From: Thermohalobaculum sp038524325
Lineage (GTDB): Bacteria > Pseudomonadota > Alphaproteobacteria > Rhodobacterales > Rhodobacteraceae
Direction: 5' to 3'
DNA: 11,908 nt
Assembly: GCA_038524325.1 (NCBI GenBank)
Contig: JBCBIS010000134.1
Span: 1 to 11,908 of the forward strand
The notes under the pieces: model-generated
The model's database searches: none
Told to the model about the DNA's origin: nothing
Seen by the model: only the letters and a program-made list of their open reading frames with translations
Shown here: one piece after another, positions 6,550 through 11,908 of the stretch
Numbering within the stretch: the stretch's first letter is position 1
Layout of the letters: each line of letters begins with the position of its first letter
Made by a program: the position numbers and the translations under genes

Positions 6550-7383
6550 ATGACCCATCCCTCGCTGCCCCGCTTCCTCCGCTCGGCCGCCTTTCGCCGG
6601 TCGCGCGGCGGTGTGTTCGCCGTGCTGTTCTGCGAGGAGGACTGGATGGTGGCGGAGACCCTCGCCCATCTGCGCCGGCTGCGGCCCGCGCATATCCTGG
6701 CGATCGGACGGACGGGAGGGTTGGCGGATGACACCGACCTCAGCACCATACAGGCCGATCTGGGCGATCGGAGAGCCCGCTCCGAAATCCTCAACACGCT
6801 GATCCCGGAACTGGAGGGGCGCTGGATCGCTTGGCAGTCGAACGGCGAGTTCTTGTTCTATCCCTGGAGTGAGACCCGGACCTTGGGCGATCTCGCGCAG
6901 TTTCTGGCCGATGAGCGCCGGCGGATCCTGTTCACCTATGCGCTCGACCTCTACGCGCAGTACCTGCCCGAGGCGGCGGAGCTTGCTACCAGCGAGTTGT
7001 TTTTCGACCGGATCGCCTATCACGCCTTCCCGTCGGAGGATCGGGCGCTGGCGGTGTTCGGCGGTCTCGGGTGGCGTTTTGAAGAGTTCCTGCCCGAGAG
7101 GATGCAGCAGATCGGCCGGCCGACCCTGTTTCGCGCCACCAAGGGCCTCCGAATCCAGCCGGATCTGACCTTTGCCGAGCCCGATCATCGCAGCGTCTCG
7201 GCACCTTGGCACCACTCCCCGACCGGGGCGATGATGAGCCTGCGGCGGACAAAGCGTCTGTTGCTGGCGCCGGGTTTTGTGGATGTGGCCGACCGGTTGA
7301 TCTGGCACGGGTCCGAGCGGTTTGCCTGGTCCTCGGCGCAACTGCTCGACCTCGGCTTTATCGAGCCGGGTCAGTGGTTTTGA
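6550..7383 (+). CDS. Glycosyltransferase family 2-like protein
   Basis: A 277-residue protein from ATG 6550; the frame extends upstream to a TTG at 6490, but the extra residues look non-coding. Residues 21-55 (GVFAVLFCEEDWMVAETLAHLRRL, then HILAIG) resemble the first Rossmann-like strand-helix-strand of GT-A-type glycosyltransferases. Other conserved-looking parts are GEFLFYPWSETRTLGDLAQFL (about 99-119), FTYALDLYAQYLP (about 127-139), FGGLGWRFEE (about 172-181) and a WSSAQLLDLGFIEPGQWF end. From memory, such proteins are common in Rhodobacterales, usually annotated as family 2 glycosyltransferases; a clear DXD motif is not obvious (DLYAQY may be a variant). No membrane segment is seen. AAGG about 9 bases upstream is a weak ribosome binding site. 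The last 26 bases overlap rimI on the opposite strand. Confidence 0.65.
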   Translation: MTHPSLPRFLRSAAFRRSRGGVFAVLFCEEDWMVAETLAHLRRLRPAHILAIGRTGGLADDTDLSTIQADLGDRRARSEILNTLIPELEGRWIAWQSNGEFLFYPWSETRTLGDLAQFLADERRRILFTYALDLYAQYLPEAAELATSELFFDRIAYHAFPSEDRALAVFGGLGWRFEEFLPERMQQIGRPTLFRATKGLRIQPDLTFAEPDHRSVSAPWHHSPTGAMMSLRRTKRLLLAPGFVDVADRLIWHGSERFAWSSAQLLDLGFIEPGQWF

Positions 7384-7846
7384 GCGCCTTCGCCAGGATC
7401 AGCGCGTCGCTGCGACCGCCATTTGGAGTGCGATAGTAATTGCGGCGCCGCCCCGCCTCGGCAAACCCGGCACGCGCGTAGAGGGCGCGGGCGGGCGCGT
7501 TGGCGATGTCGACTTCGAGCAGCAAGCGCCGGATGCCGTTCTCCTGCAACCAGGCCTCGCCTGCGCTGAGGAGCGTCTGGCCGATCCCCAGACGGCGGCG
7601 GGCGGCAAGGACGCCGAGATCGATAACTTCCGCTTCATCCCCGGCCATGCGCAGCAGGAGGAACCCCGCGGAGGCCCCTCGATCAGTGAAAAGCGCTGTG
7701 CCGGGCGTGTCGAGCAGGCGCGCGATCTCTGTCTCTTGCCATCGCGGCCCGCTGTCCCGCTCGACGGAACGCATCAAACAGGCGAGCGCAGCGCGTTCGC
7801 TGGATGAAGGTGGCGCCGCCGCATCGAACCTTCTGACCCCGTTCAA
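7358..7846 (-). CDS. rimI: Ribosomal protein alanine N-acetyltransferase, GNAT family
   Basis: A 162-residue GNAT acetyltransferase. The acetyl-CoA-binding motif A is VIDLGVLAARRRLGIGQTLLSAGEAWL (about 74-100, with RRLGIG as the Q/RxxGxG/A signature). Motif B is LEVDIANAPARALYARAGFAEAGRRRNYY (about 110-138). RimI acetylates the N-terminal Ala of ribosomal protein bS18, and in alphaproteobacteria it commonly sits beside tsaB, as here. The start is TTG at 7846, whose last two bases are the first two of the tsaB stop: the junction reads TTGA, implying translational coupling. AAGGA lies about 9 bases upstream of it. No ATG or GTG occurs in frame nearby that would keep the N-terminal helix. The 3' end overlaps the convergent glycosyltransferase-like gene by 26 bases, leaving no room for a terminator. 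Confidence 0.85.
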   Translation of the reverse strand: MNGVRRFDAAAPPSSSERAALACLMRSVERDSGPRWQETEIARLLDTPGTALFTDRGASAGFLLLRMAGDEAEVIDLGVLAARRRLGIGQTLLSAGEAWLQENGIRRLLLEVDIANAPARALYARAGFAEAGRRRNYYRTPNGGRSDALILAKALKTTDPAR

Positions 7847-8433
7847 TCGAGGATCCTTGGTGGCGCGTCCTTGGGCAAATCGGCATTCGCCGTGCGCAGA
7901 TACAGGGGCGCGGGCGGTGGCCCGAGCGCGCGTTGGGCGGCGATCTGGGCGAGGCGTTCGGGATCGACCAGCCCCGCCTCGGCCGGGCCAGTCACATCGC
8001 CGAGGCAGGGCATACCGCTTTCCTCAAACCCGTCCGCTGTCCCGAAGCGGGTTTCTGGCGCCGACAGCGCCAGGGCATCTTCGAATCTCTGGTAAAACAG
8101 CGTTCCGCCCCGGCCCTTGACGGCCACGATGCACGGCCCCTGCCGCGCGGCCAGAGCCTCGAGCCGCGAGACGCCGATGCAAGGAATGTCGAGACCGAGC
8201 GCAAGCCCGCGTGCGGCCGAGACGCCAACCCGCAACCCGGTGAAACTGCCCGGTCCGATACAGACGGCGATGCGCGTGAGCTGTTGGTAGTTGCCGCCGG
8301 TCAACTGCGCGACCATCAGCATCAGAGCCTCGGCATGGCCGCGCTCCATGTGCTCGATCAAAGAGCTTCCACCGGCCGGCCCGGACAGGGCCACGGCGCA
8401 TTGCCCGGCGGAGGTATCGATGGCGAGGATCAC
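7843..8433 (-). CDS. tsaB: tRNA t6A synthesis protein TsaB
   Basis: A 196-residue ASKHA-fold protein, slightly short for the family. TsaB is the scaffold partner of TsaD in making N6-threonylcarbamoyladenosine at position 37 of ANN-decoding tRNAs, in the cytoplasm. The diagnostic start ILAIDTSAGQCAVAL (phosphate-loop-like, residues 2-16) and CIGPGSFTGLRVGVSAARGLALGL (58-81) are present, followed by GVSRLEALA. The frame runs further upstream into nfuA, but homology begins at the GTG at 8433, giving MILAIDTS. No good Shine-Dalgarno lies ahead of it. The nfuA stop is 26 bases upstream, so tsaB is probably translated through coupling or reinitiation within the nfuA-tsaB-rimI operon. Its own stop overlaps the rimI start. 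Confidence 0.92.
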   Translation of the reverse strand: MILAIDTSAGQCAVALSGPAGGSSLIEHMERGHAEALMLMVAQLTGGNYQQLTRIAVCIGPGSFTGLRVGVSAARGLALGLDIPCIGVSRLEALAARQGPCIVAVKGRGGTLFYQRFEDALALSAPETRFGTADGFEESGMPCLGDVTGPAEAGLVDPERLAQIAAQRALGPPPAPLYLRTANADLPKDAPPRILD

Positions 8434-8459
8434 CCGCGCGGGTCGTCGGAACCGGGGGT

Positions 8460-9023
8460 TCAGAGACCCCCGACCGGCCGCACTTCGGTCACTTCGGGAA
8501 TATAGTGGCGGAGCAGGTTCTCGATCCCATGCTTCAGGGTCATGGTCGAGGAGGGGCAACCGGCGCAGGCACCCTGCATAGTCAGATACACGACGCCCTT
8601 GTCGAACCCGTGGAAGGTGATGTCGCCACCGTCCTGCGCCACGGCGGGGCGGACGCGGGTGTCGAGCAGTTCCTTGATCTGACCGACGATCTCGGCATCC
8701 GGGCCGTCATGGTCGGCGTGGCCGCCCGCGGCCTGAGCATCGGCTGCCATGACCGGCTGGCCTGATTGGAAATGCTCCATGATCGCACCCAGCACTGCGG
8801 GCTTGATATGCCCCCAGTCGACATCGCCCTTGGTCACGGTGACGAAATCCGAGCCGAGGAAGACGCCGGTCACGCCCTCGACCGCGAAGATCCGCGCCGC
8901 CAGGGGGGAGACGTCCTGCGTGGTGGGCTGCGGGAAATCTGCACTGCCGGTCTGCATCACGGTCTGGCCGGGCAGAAATTTCAGCGTTGCGGGATTCGGG
9001 GTCGCTTCGGTCTGGATGAACAT
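8460..9023 (-). CDS. nfuA: NifU-family Fe-S cluster carrier
   Basis: A 187-residue two-domain Nfu protein. The N-terminal Nfu_N domain spans about 1-90 (MFIQTEATPNPATLKFLPG at the start). A linker rich in Ala, Gly, His and Asp follows, then the C-terminal NifU domain (about 108-187) with IKELLDTRVRPAVAQDGGDI and the cluster-binding GACAGCPSS, in which Cys153 and Cys156 form the CxxC. In alphaproteobacteria this protein transfers [4Fe-4S] clusters to client enzymes; LeuC in this window would be such a client. The start at 9023 has GGAGG six bases upstream, an excellent site, but it is part of a hairpin (9023-9048). A candidate Irr box lies at 9072-9088. It leads an operon with tsaB and rimI. 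Confidence 0.95.
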   Translation of the reverse strand: MFIQTEATPNPATLKFLPGQTVMQTGSADFPQPTTQDVSPLAARIFAVEGVTGVFLGSDFVTVTKGDVDWGHIKPAVLGAIMEHFQSGQPVMAADAQAAGGHADHDGPDAEIVGQIKELLDTRVRPAVAQDGGDITFHGFDKGVVYLTMQGACAGCPSSTMTLKHGIENLLRHYIPEVTEVRPVGGL

Positions 9024-9048
9024 GTGGAGCCTCCGTCAAGGCTCCACA
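9023..9048 (-). promoter_or_regulatory. Hairpin covering the nfuA ribosome binding site
   Basis: GTGGAGCCT (9024-9032) and AGGCTCCAC (9039-9047) are exact reverse complements around a 6-base loop; T9023-A9048 extends the stem to 10 bp. In the nfuA transcript the loop and right arm hold the Shine-Dalgarno GGAGG (9034-9030), and the start codon A is the last paired base. The structure could block translation, or the palindrome could be a DNA-binding site. Confidence 0.55.
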
Positions 9049-9071
9049 CATGCACCCGGATCGGCGAAAAA

Positions 9072-9088
9072 TCAAGAATGATTCTAAA
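9072..9088. promoter_or_regulatory. Candidate Irr (ICE) box upstream of nfuA
   Basis: TCAAGAATGATTCTAAA has a 7-3-7 dyad and matches the alphaproteobacterial Irr-type motif TTTAGAA-N3-TTCTAAA, as I recall it, at 12 of 14 specified positions. It sits 49 bases upstream of the nfuA start and overlaps TTGATT (9075-9070, minus strand), a possible -35 element, a position suited to repression under iron limitation. Iron control of Fe-S assembly genes by Irr is established in this class. Confidence 0.5.
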
Positions 9089-9089
9089 T

Positions 9090-10376
9090 TCAGAGCAGGA
9101 AGTCGTCTGCCTGAAGGTTCACCGCGCCGGTCAGAACGATCTCGAAATCCGCCTGCCGGTCGCCATCGGTATCCGCCATCAGGATCGTGTCGCCATCGAC
9201 ACGGCTGAAGCGCAGTTCGCCCGCCTCGCCGGTGAAGGCGGCAAAACGCTGGAATTCGAAGGCCTGATTGCCGCCGCGTGTCGTGTCGGCATCGATCCGG
9301 CTCAGCTCGATCCGGTCCTCGGTCACGTCGAAATCGGTGATCGTGTCGCGGGTTGCCTCGCCGGCGCGGCTGTCGCCCTCGCGGAAATAGATGAACCGGT
9401 CCCGCCCCTCACCGCCGGTCATCGTGTCGGACCCGGTATTGCCATAGAGCTTGTCGATGCCCAGGCCACCTTCCAGGATATCGTCGCCTGAGCGGCCATA
9501 GAGCCGGTCATTGCCATTGCCGCCGTCGAGCGTGTTACCGGTCCCGTCGCCATAAAGGAGATCGACGCGGTCGCCGCCCAGCACCCGCTCGATTCCGGCC
9601 AGGACGTCGCCCGCCGCATCTCCCTGATTGCTCAAAAGACCCTGGAGGTCGATGACATTGCGCACCAACGAGCCGACATAGCTGACCAGATCGTTCCCCG
9701 CGCCGCCATTGAGATTATCCGCCCCGGCACCGCCGATCAGAGTGTCGTTCCCGGTGCCGCCGAACAAATCGTCATCACCCGCGCCGCCTTCCATCTGGTC
9801 GTTCTCGGACCCGCCGAACAGATCATCCGACCCATCGCCGCCAAACATCTGATCATTGCCGCTGTCGCCCCGCAGGAGATCGTTGCCGATATCGCCGATC
9901 AGCCGATCAAAATCGGACCCGCCATTGAGGGTATCGTTCCCAGTGCCACCATCGACAGTATCCCTGCCGCCGCCGCCATTCATCGAGTCGTTGCCGCCGC
10001 CGCCAAACATCGTGTCGTTTCCGTCGAAACCGGCGAGGATGTCGGCAAAGCCCGACCCGTTCATCCGGTCGTTCCCGTCGAGCAGAAAGGCGCTCAATCC
10101 GCTCGGGTTGAGAATCGATGTGGTCGCGAAATCCAGCAGCGTGACCCGCAAGCCGCTATAGGTCACGGCGCTGCCACCGCTGAAGGCGACGGTGACCTCG
10201 GTGACGATGCCCTGAAGGTCGGTAAGGTTCCGCCCGCGGATCGTGACCGAGCCATTGTCAAAGCGCGTGATGTTGAGGGTTGAGGTGTCCGTTGTGACCC
10301 TCGGCGCCCCGGTCAGTTCCAGCAAAGTCGTGTCGTTCGTGACGTTGAGTCGCGTGTTACTGTTAAATGTCGCCAT
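9090..10376 (-). CDS. RTX (hemolysin-type) calcium-binding protein
   Basis: A 428-residue acidic protein started at ATG 10376 (GAGGG about 8 bases upstream). A GTG 30 bases further up also opens the frame but has no advantage. Residues 1-98 are a Thr/Asn/Val-rich N-terminal region likely of beta strands, with no recognised catalytic motif. Residues about 99-229 and 267-325 carry many GGxGNDxLx nonapeptide repeats, the RTX beta-roll that folds on binding calcium. Between them is SYVGSLVRNVIDLQGLLSNQ. Residues 326-428 resemble the serralysin-type C-terminal domain (FIYFREGDSRAGEATRDTITDFD) and end in ADDFLL, a typical type I secretion end. It lacks Cys and an N-terminal signal peptide. Export by an ABC-type type I system is expected but no transporter is in the window. 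It may be an adhesin, surface-layer or biofilm protein. Confidence 0.85.
   Translation of the reverse strand: MATFNSNTRLNVTNDTTLLELTGAPRVTTDTSTLNITRFDNGSVTIRGRNLTDLQGIVTEVTVAFSGGSAVTYSGLRVTLLDFATTSILNPSGLSAFLLDGNDRMNGSGFADILAGFDGNDTMFGGGGNDSMNGGGGRDTVDGGTGNDTLNGGSDFDRLIGDIGNDLLRGDSGNDQMFGGDGSDDLFGGSENDQMEGGAGDDDLFGGTGNDTLIGGAGADNLNGGAGNDLVSYVGSLVRNVIDLQGLLSNQGDAAGDVLAGIERVLGGDRVDLLYGDGTGNTLDGGNGNDRLYGRSGDDILEGGLGIDKLYGNTGSDTMTGGEGRDRFIYFREGDSRAGEATRDTITDFDVTEDRIELSRIDADTTRGGNQAFEFQRFAAFTGEAGELRFSRVDGDTILMADTDGDRQADFEIVLTGAVNLQADDFLL
9402..9578 (-). repeat. RTX nonapeptide repeat block 2
   Basis: Imperfect 27-base coding repeats for residues about 267-325 of the RTX protein (LYGDGTGNTLDGGNGNDRL and following units). 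They lie after a non-repeat spacer and before the C-terminal secretion domain. Confidence 0.7.
9690..10082 (-). repeat. RTX nonapeptide repeat block 1
   Basis: Imperfect tandem 27-base coding repeats for residues about 99-229 of the RTX protein, roughly 14 units of the GGxGxDxLx type. Several are degenerate (for example GSDFDRL and GSENDQM), so neighbouring units are diverged rather than freshly amplified. Confidence 0.75.
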
Positions 10377-10408
10377 TGTGATCACCCTCGCCAAATCCCA
10401 CGGCACGG

Positions 10409-10455
10409 GAATAATCCGAGCGGTGGAGCGACGTCAAATCACGGAAGACATTATA
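10409..10455 (-). promoter_or_regulatory. Promoter-like sequences upstream of the RTX gene
   Basis: On the minus strand TTGACG (10437-10432) is followed by GATTATTC after about 15 bases, a fair -35 with a weak -10. Further upstream is an exact TATAAT (10455-10450) without a clear -35 at the right distance. The 93-base gap after the universal stress protein gene allows the RTX gene its own promoter. Confidence 0.3.
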
Positions 10456-10469
10456 CAATCCAGAGGCGA

Positions 10470-10928
10470 TCAACAGACGGCGTCGATCCTCTCCAGGCTG
10501 AGATGTCCCGGGACCACGGTTAATGGAATTGGTAAGCGCCCGGCCATCTTGGTCACCATATGGGTGACGAGGGGGCCCGGCCCGTCCCCATCGATTCCGG
10601 CACCCAGGACGAGCACGCCGATATTCCCATCCTCTTCGATCAGCCGGAAGATCTCTTCGCGGGGGGTGCCTTCGCGGATGACCATCTCAGGGGTCAGGCC
10701 GGCATATTCCTGGATTTCGGCGGCCATCTCGTCCAGCCGATTTTCGGCGGTCTGTCGCGCCTCGGCACGCATCACCTCGGCAACGCCGACCCAGTGCTGA
10801 AACTCTTCCGGCTCGATCACATAGAGCATGATCACACCGCCCCGCGTGCTCTCGGCCCGCCTTGCCGCAAATCGGATCGCCTGGGCGCATTCCGGCGTAT
10901 CATCGACCACAACCATGAATTTGCGCAT
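10470..10928 (-). CDS. Universal stress protein, UspA family
   Basis: A 152-residue single-domain UspA-fold protein. MRKFMVVVDDTPECAQAIRFAARRAEST at the N-terminus is the first strand-loop-helix with the nucleotide-proximal Asp pair. The C-terminal VLVLGAGIDGDGPGPLVTHMVTKMAGRLPIPLTVVPG corresponds to the GxxGxGxxx-G(S)VxxxV region of the ATP-binding type, but the usual Gly-rich loop is altered (GAGIDGDGPG). Family members bind ATP and respond to stress, with varied partners. The start at 10928 has AAAGGAG about 7 bases upstream; the frame extends eight codons further but that would put the Shine-Dalgarno inside the gene. It is divergent from the GAPDH gene (116-base gap) and upstream of the RTX gene on the same strand. 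Confidence 0.9.
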   Translation of the reverse strand: MRKFMVVVDDTPECAQAIRFAARRAESTRGGVIMLYVIEPEEFQHWVGVAEVMRAEARQTAENRLDEMAAEIQEYAGLTPEMVIREGTPREEIFRLIEEDGNIGVLVLGAGIDGDGPGPLVTHMVTKMAGRLPIPLTVVPGHLSLERIDAVC

Positions 10929-10948
10929 CTCGCGCTCCTTTAGCTTTG

Positions 10949-10987
10949 GCACGACATGCGAGCATGGCAGCCAAGTCGCATCCGTGC
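10949..10987. promoter_or_regulatory. Imperfect dyad in the USP-GAPDH divergent gap
   Basis: GCACG (10949-10953) and ATGCGA (10956-10961) face TCGCAT (10976-10981) and CGTGC (10983-10987) as inverted repeats with a 14-base centre. Its place between two divergent genes fits an operator, though the match to any known ArsR-type site is not evident. Confidence 0.25.
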
Positions 10988-11044
10988 AAGAAGCTGGGGC
11001 AATGGCGACTCACAGGGGTTGCGGCGGCAAGCGAGAGGATGCGG

Positions 11045-11908
11045 ATGAGACGGATTGCCATCAACGGGCTGGGCCGGATCGGGAAGCTGGTTCTGAGGGC
11101 TCTGATCGAGGAGGGAAGCGGCGGTGACATCGCGCTCCTGAACGATGCCGTGGGCGATGCCGCGCAACACGCCCATCTGACCGAGTTCGACACCGTGCAT
11201 GGCCGGTGGTCGCGGGCAATCTCGCATGACGCAGACCATCTGATTATAGAGGGGCACAGCATGCGCCTCACCCAGGCCGCTCGGATCGAGGATCTGCCGC
11301 TGGAGGGGATCGACCTGGTGATCGATTGCACCGGCGTCTTCAAGACGCCCGAGAAGACGCAACCCTATTTCGATGCGGGCGTGCCCAAGGTCCTGGTCTC
11401 GGCCCCGATCAAGCAAGAGCCTGCGCTGAACCTGGTCTATGGCGTGAACCAAGATCTCTACTATCCAGCCACGCATCACCTGGTTACGGCGGCGAGTTGC
11501 ACCACCAATTGCCTCGCCCCGGTGGTGAAGGTGATCCACGAGGGGCTGGGCATCCGCCACGGCTCGATCACAACGATCCACGACGTGACGAACACGCAGA
11601 CCATGGTGGACCGCCCCGCCAAGGATCTGCGGCGGGCCCGCTCGGCCCTCAACAGCCTGATCCCGACGACGACCGGCTCGGCCACGGCGATCACGTTGAT
11701 CTATCCCGAACTGAAGGGAAAGCTGAACGGCCATGCGGTGCGGGTGCCGCTGCTCAACGCATCGCTGACCGATTGCGTGTTCGAAGTGGCACGGGAGACA
11801 AATGTCTCGGAGGTCAACGCCCTGTTCGCCGAGGCCGCCGACGGCGCCTTGAAGGGCATCCTCGGCTACGAAACCCGCCCGCTGGTCTCGGCCGATTATG
11901 TCAACGAT
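11045..11908 (+). CDS. ArsJ-associated type glyceraldehyde-3-phosphate dehydrogenase, 5' part
   Basis: 288 residues are visible before the window ends; the family has about 335. Residues 1-13 (MRRIAINGLGRIG) are the NAD-binding start. The active site is SCTTNC (151-156, catalytic Cys152) with His179. Several parts depart from housekeeping GAPDH and match, as I recall it, the enzyme encoded beside arsJ: EFDTVHGRW (47-55), FKTPEKTQPYFDAGV (99-113), HDVTNTQT (179-186, where housekeeping forms usually have HxYTxDQ) and KDLRRARSALNSLIPTTTGSAT (193-214). The known role is to join arsenate to glyceraldehyde-3-phosphate, giving unstable 1-arseno-3-phosphoglycerate that ArsJ exports. GAGAGG is 6 bases ahead of the ATG at 11045; an in-frame ATG at 11039 is too close to it. 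A second-type glycolytic Gap remains possible until the downstream gene is seen. Confidence 0.88.
   Translation, partial: MRRIAINGLGRIGKLVLRALIEEGSGGDIALLNDAVGDAAQHAHLTEFDTVHGRWSRAISHDADHLIIEGHSMRLTQAARIEDLPLEGIDLVIDCTGVFKTPEKTQPYFDAGVPKVLVSAPIKQEPALNLVYGVNQDLYYPATHHLVTAASCTTNCLAPVVKVIHEGLGIRHGSITTIHDVTNTQTMVDRPAKDLRRARSALNSLIPTTTGSATAITLIYPELKGKLNGHAVRVPLLNASLTDCVFEVARETNVSEVNALFAEAADGALKGILGYETRPLVSADYVND

Noticed and set aside
8434..8559. N-terminal extension of TsaB by 42 codons.
   Set aside because: The extra residues overlap the nfuA 3' end in another frame and precede the conserved ILAIDTS start of the family.
9402..10082. Tandem array that could be taken for CRISPR or minisatellite DNA.
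   Set aside because: The 27-base units are imperfect, without spacers, and translate in frame to RTX nonapeptides.
10940..11734. Minus strand frame of 264 codons opposite the GAPDH gene.
   Set aside because: The + strand encodes an intact GAPDH with catalytic Cys and His; the minus frame is a shadow.

Overview
The window looks like chromosomal DNA of a GC-rich alphaproteobacterium, most likely a member of the Rhodobacteraceae/Roseobacter group. I base this on the LeuC, LeuD, NfuA, TsaB and MFS proteins, which resemble that group, and on a glycosyltransferase-like protein that I know mainly from Rhodobacterales. No database search was possible. There are no tRNA or rRNA genes, no insertion sequences and no CRISPR array. 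Most of the window is ordinary housekeeping DNA.

Layout, left to right. (1) 1-476: 3' end of a MoeB/HesA/ThiF-type E1-like adenylyltransferase. (2) 477-642: a gap holding two strong palindromes between convergent genes. (3) 643-1863 (-): exported endonuclease/exonuclease/phosphatase-family protein. (4) 1954-2331 (+): small TPR-like protein, ending back to back with leuD. (5) 2332-2937 (-): leuD. (6) 3080-3394 (+): small secreted basic Gly/Arg/Phe-rich protein, then an intrinsic terminator whose loop holds the start codon of (7) an MFS transporter, 3433-4683 (+). (8) 4684-4872: a gap with three hairpins. (9) 4873-6279 (-): leuC, with a possible 29-codon upstream ORF. (10) 6550-7383 (+): glycosyltransferase-like protein, overlapping tail to tail with rimI. 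(11) 7358-9023 (-): an nfuA-tsaB-rimI cluster (Fe-S carrier, t6A tRNA modification, ribosomal protein acetylation). It has a candidate Irr box and a Shine-Dalgarno hairpin in front of nfuA. (12) 9090-10376 (-): RTX calcium-binding protein with no recognisable enzymatic domain. (13) 10470-10928 (-): universal stress protein. (14) 11045-11908 (+, cut by the window edge): a glyceraldehyde-3-phosphate dehydrogenase of the type that accompanies the arsenic exporter ArsJ.

LeuC and LeuD form one enzyme (isopropylmalate isomerase) but are separated by two genes on the opposite strand, so they must be transcribed separately. NfuA supplies Fe-S clusters, and LeuC is a [4Fe-4S] enzyme, so iron control of nfuA would bear on leucine synthesis. 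The most interesting leads are the ArsJ-type GAPDH at the right edge (predicting arsJ just outside), the Irr-like box and the hairpin at nfuA, and the start codon inside a terminator loop at the MFS gene. I found no convincing wholly new multi-gene system.
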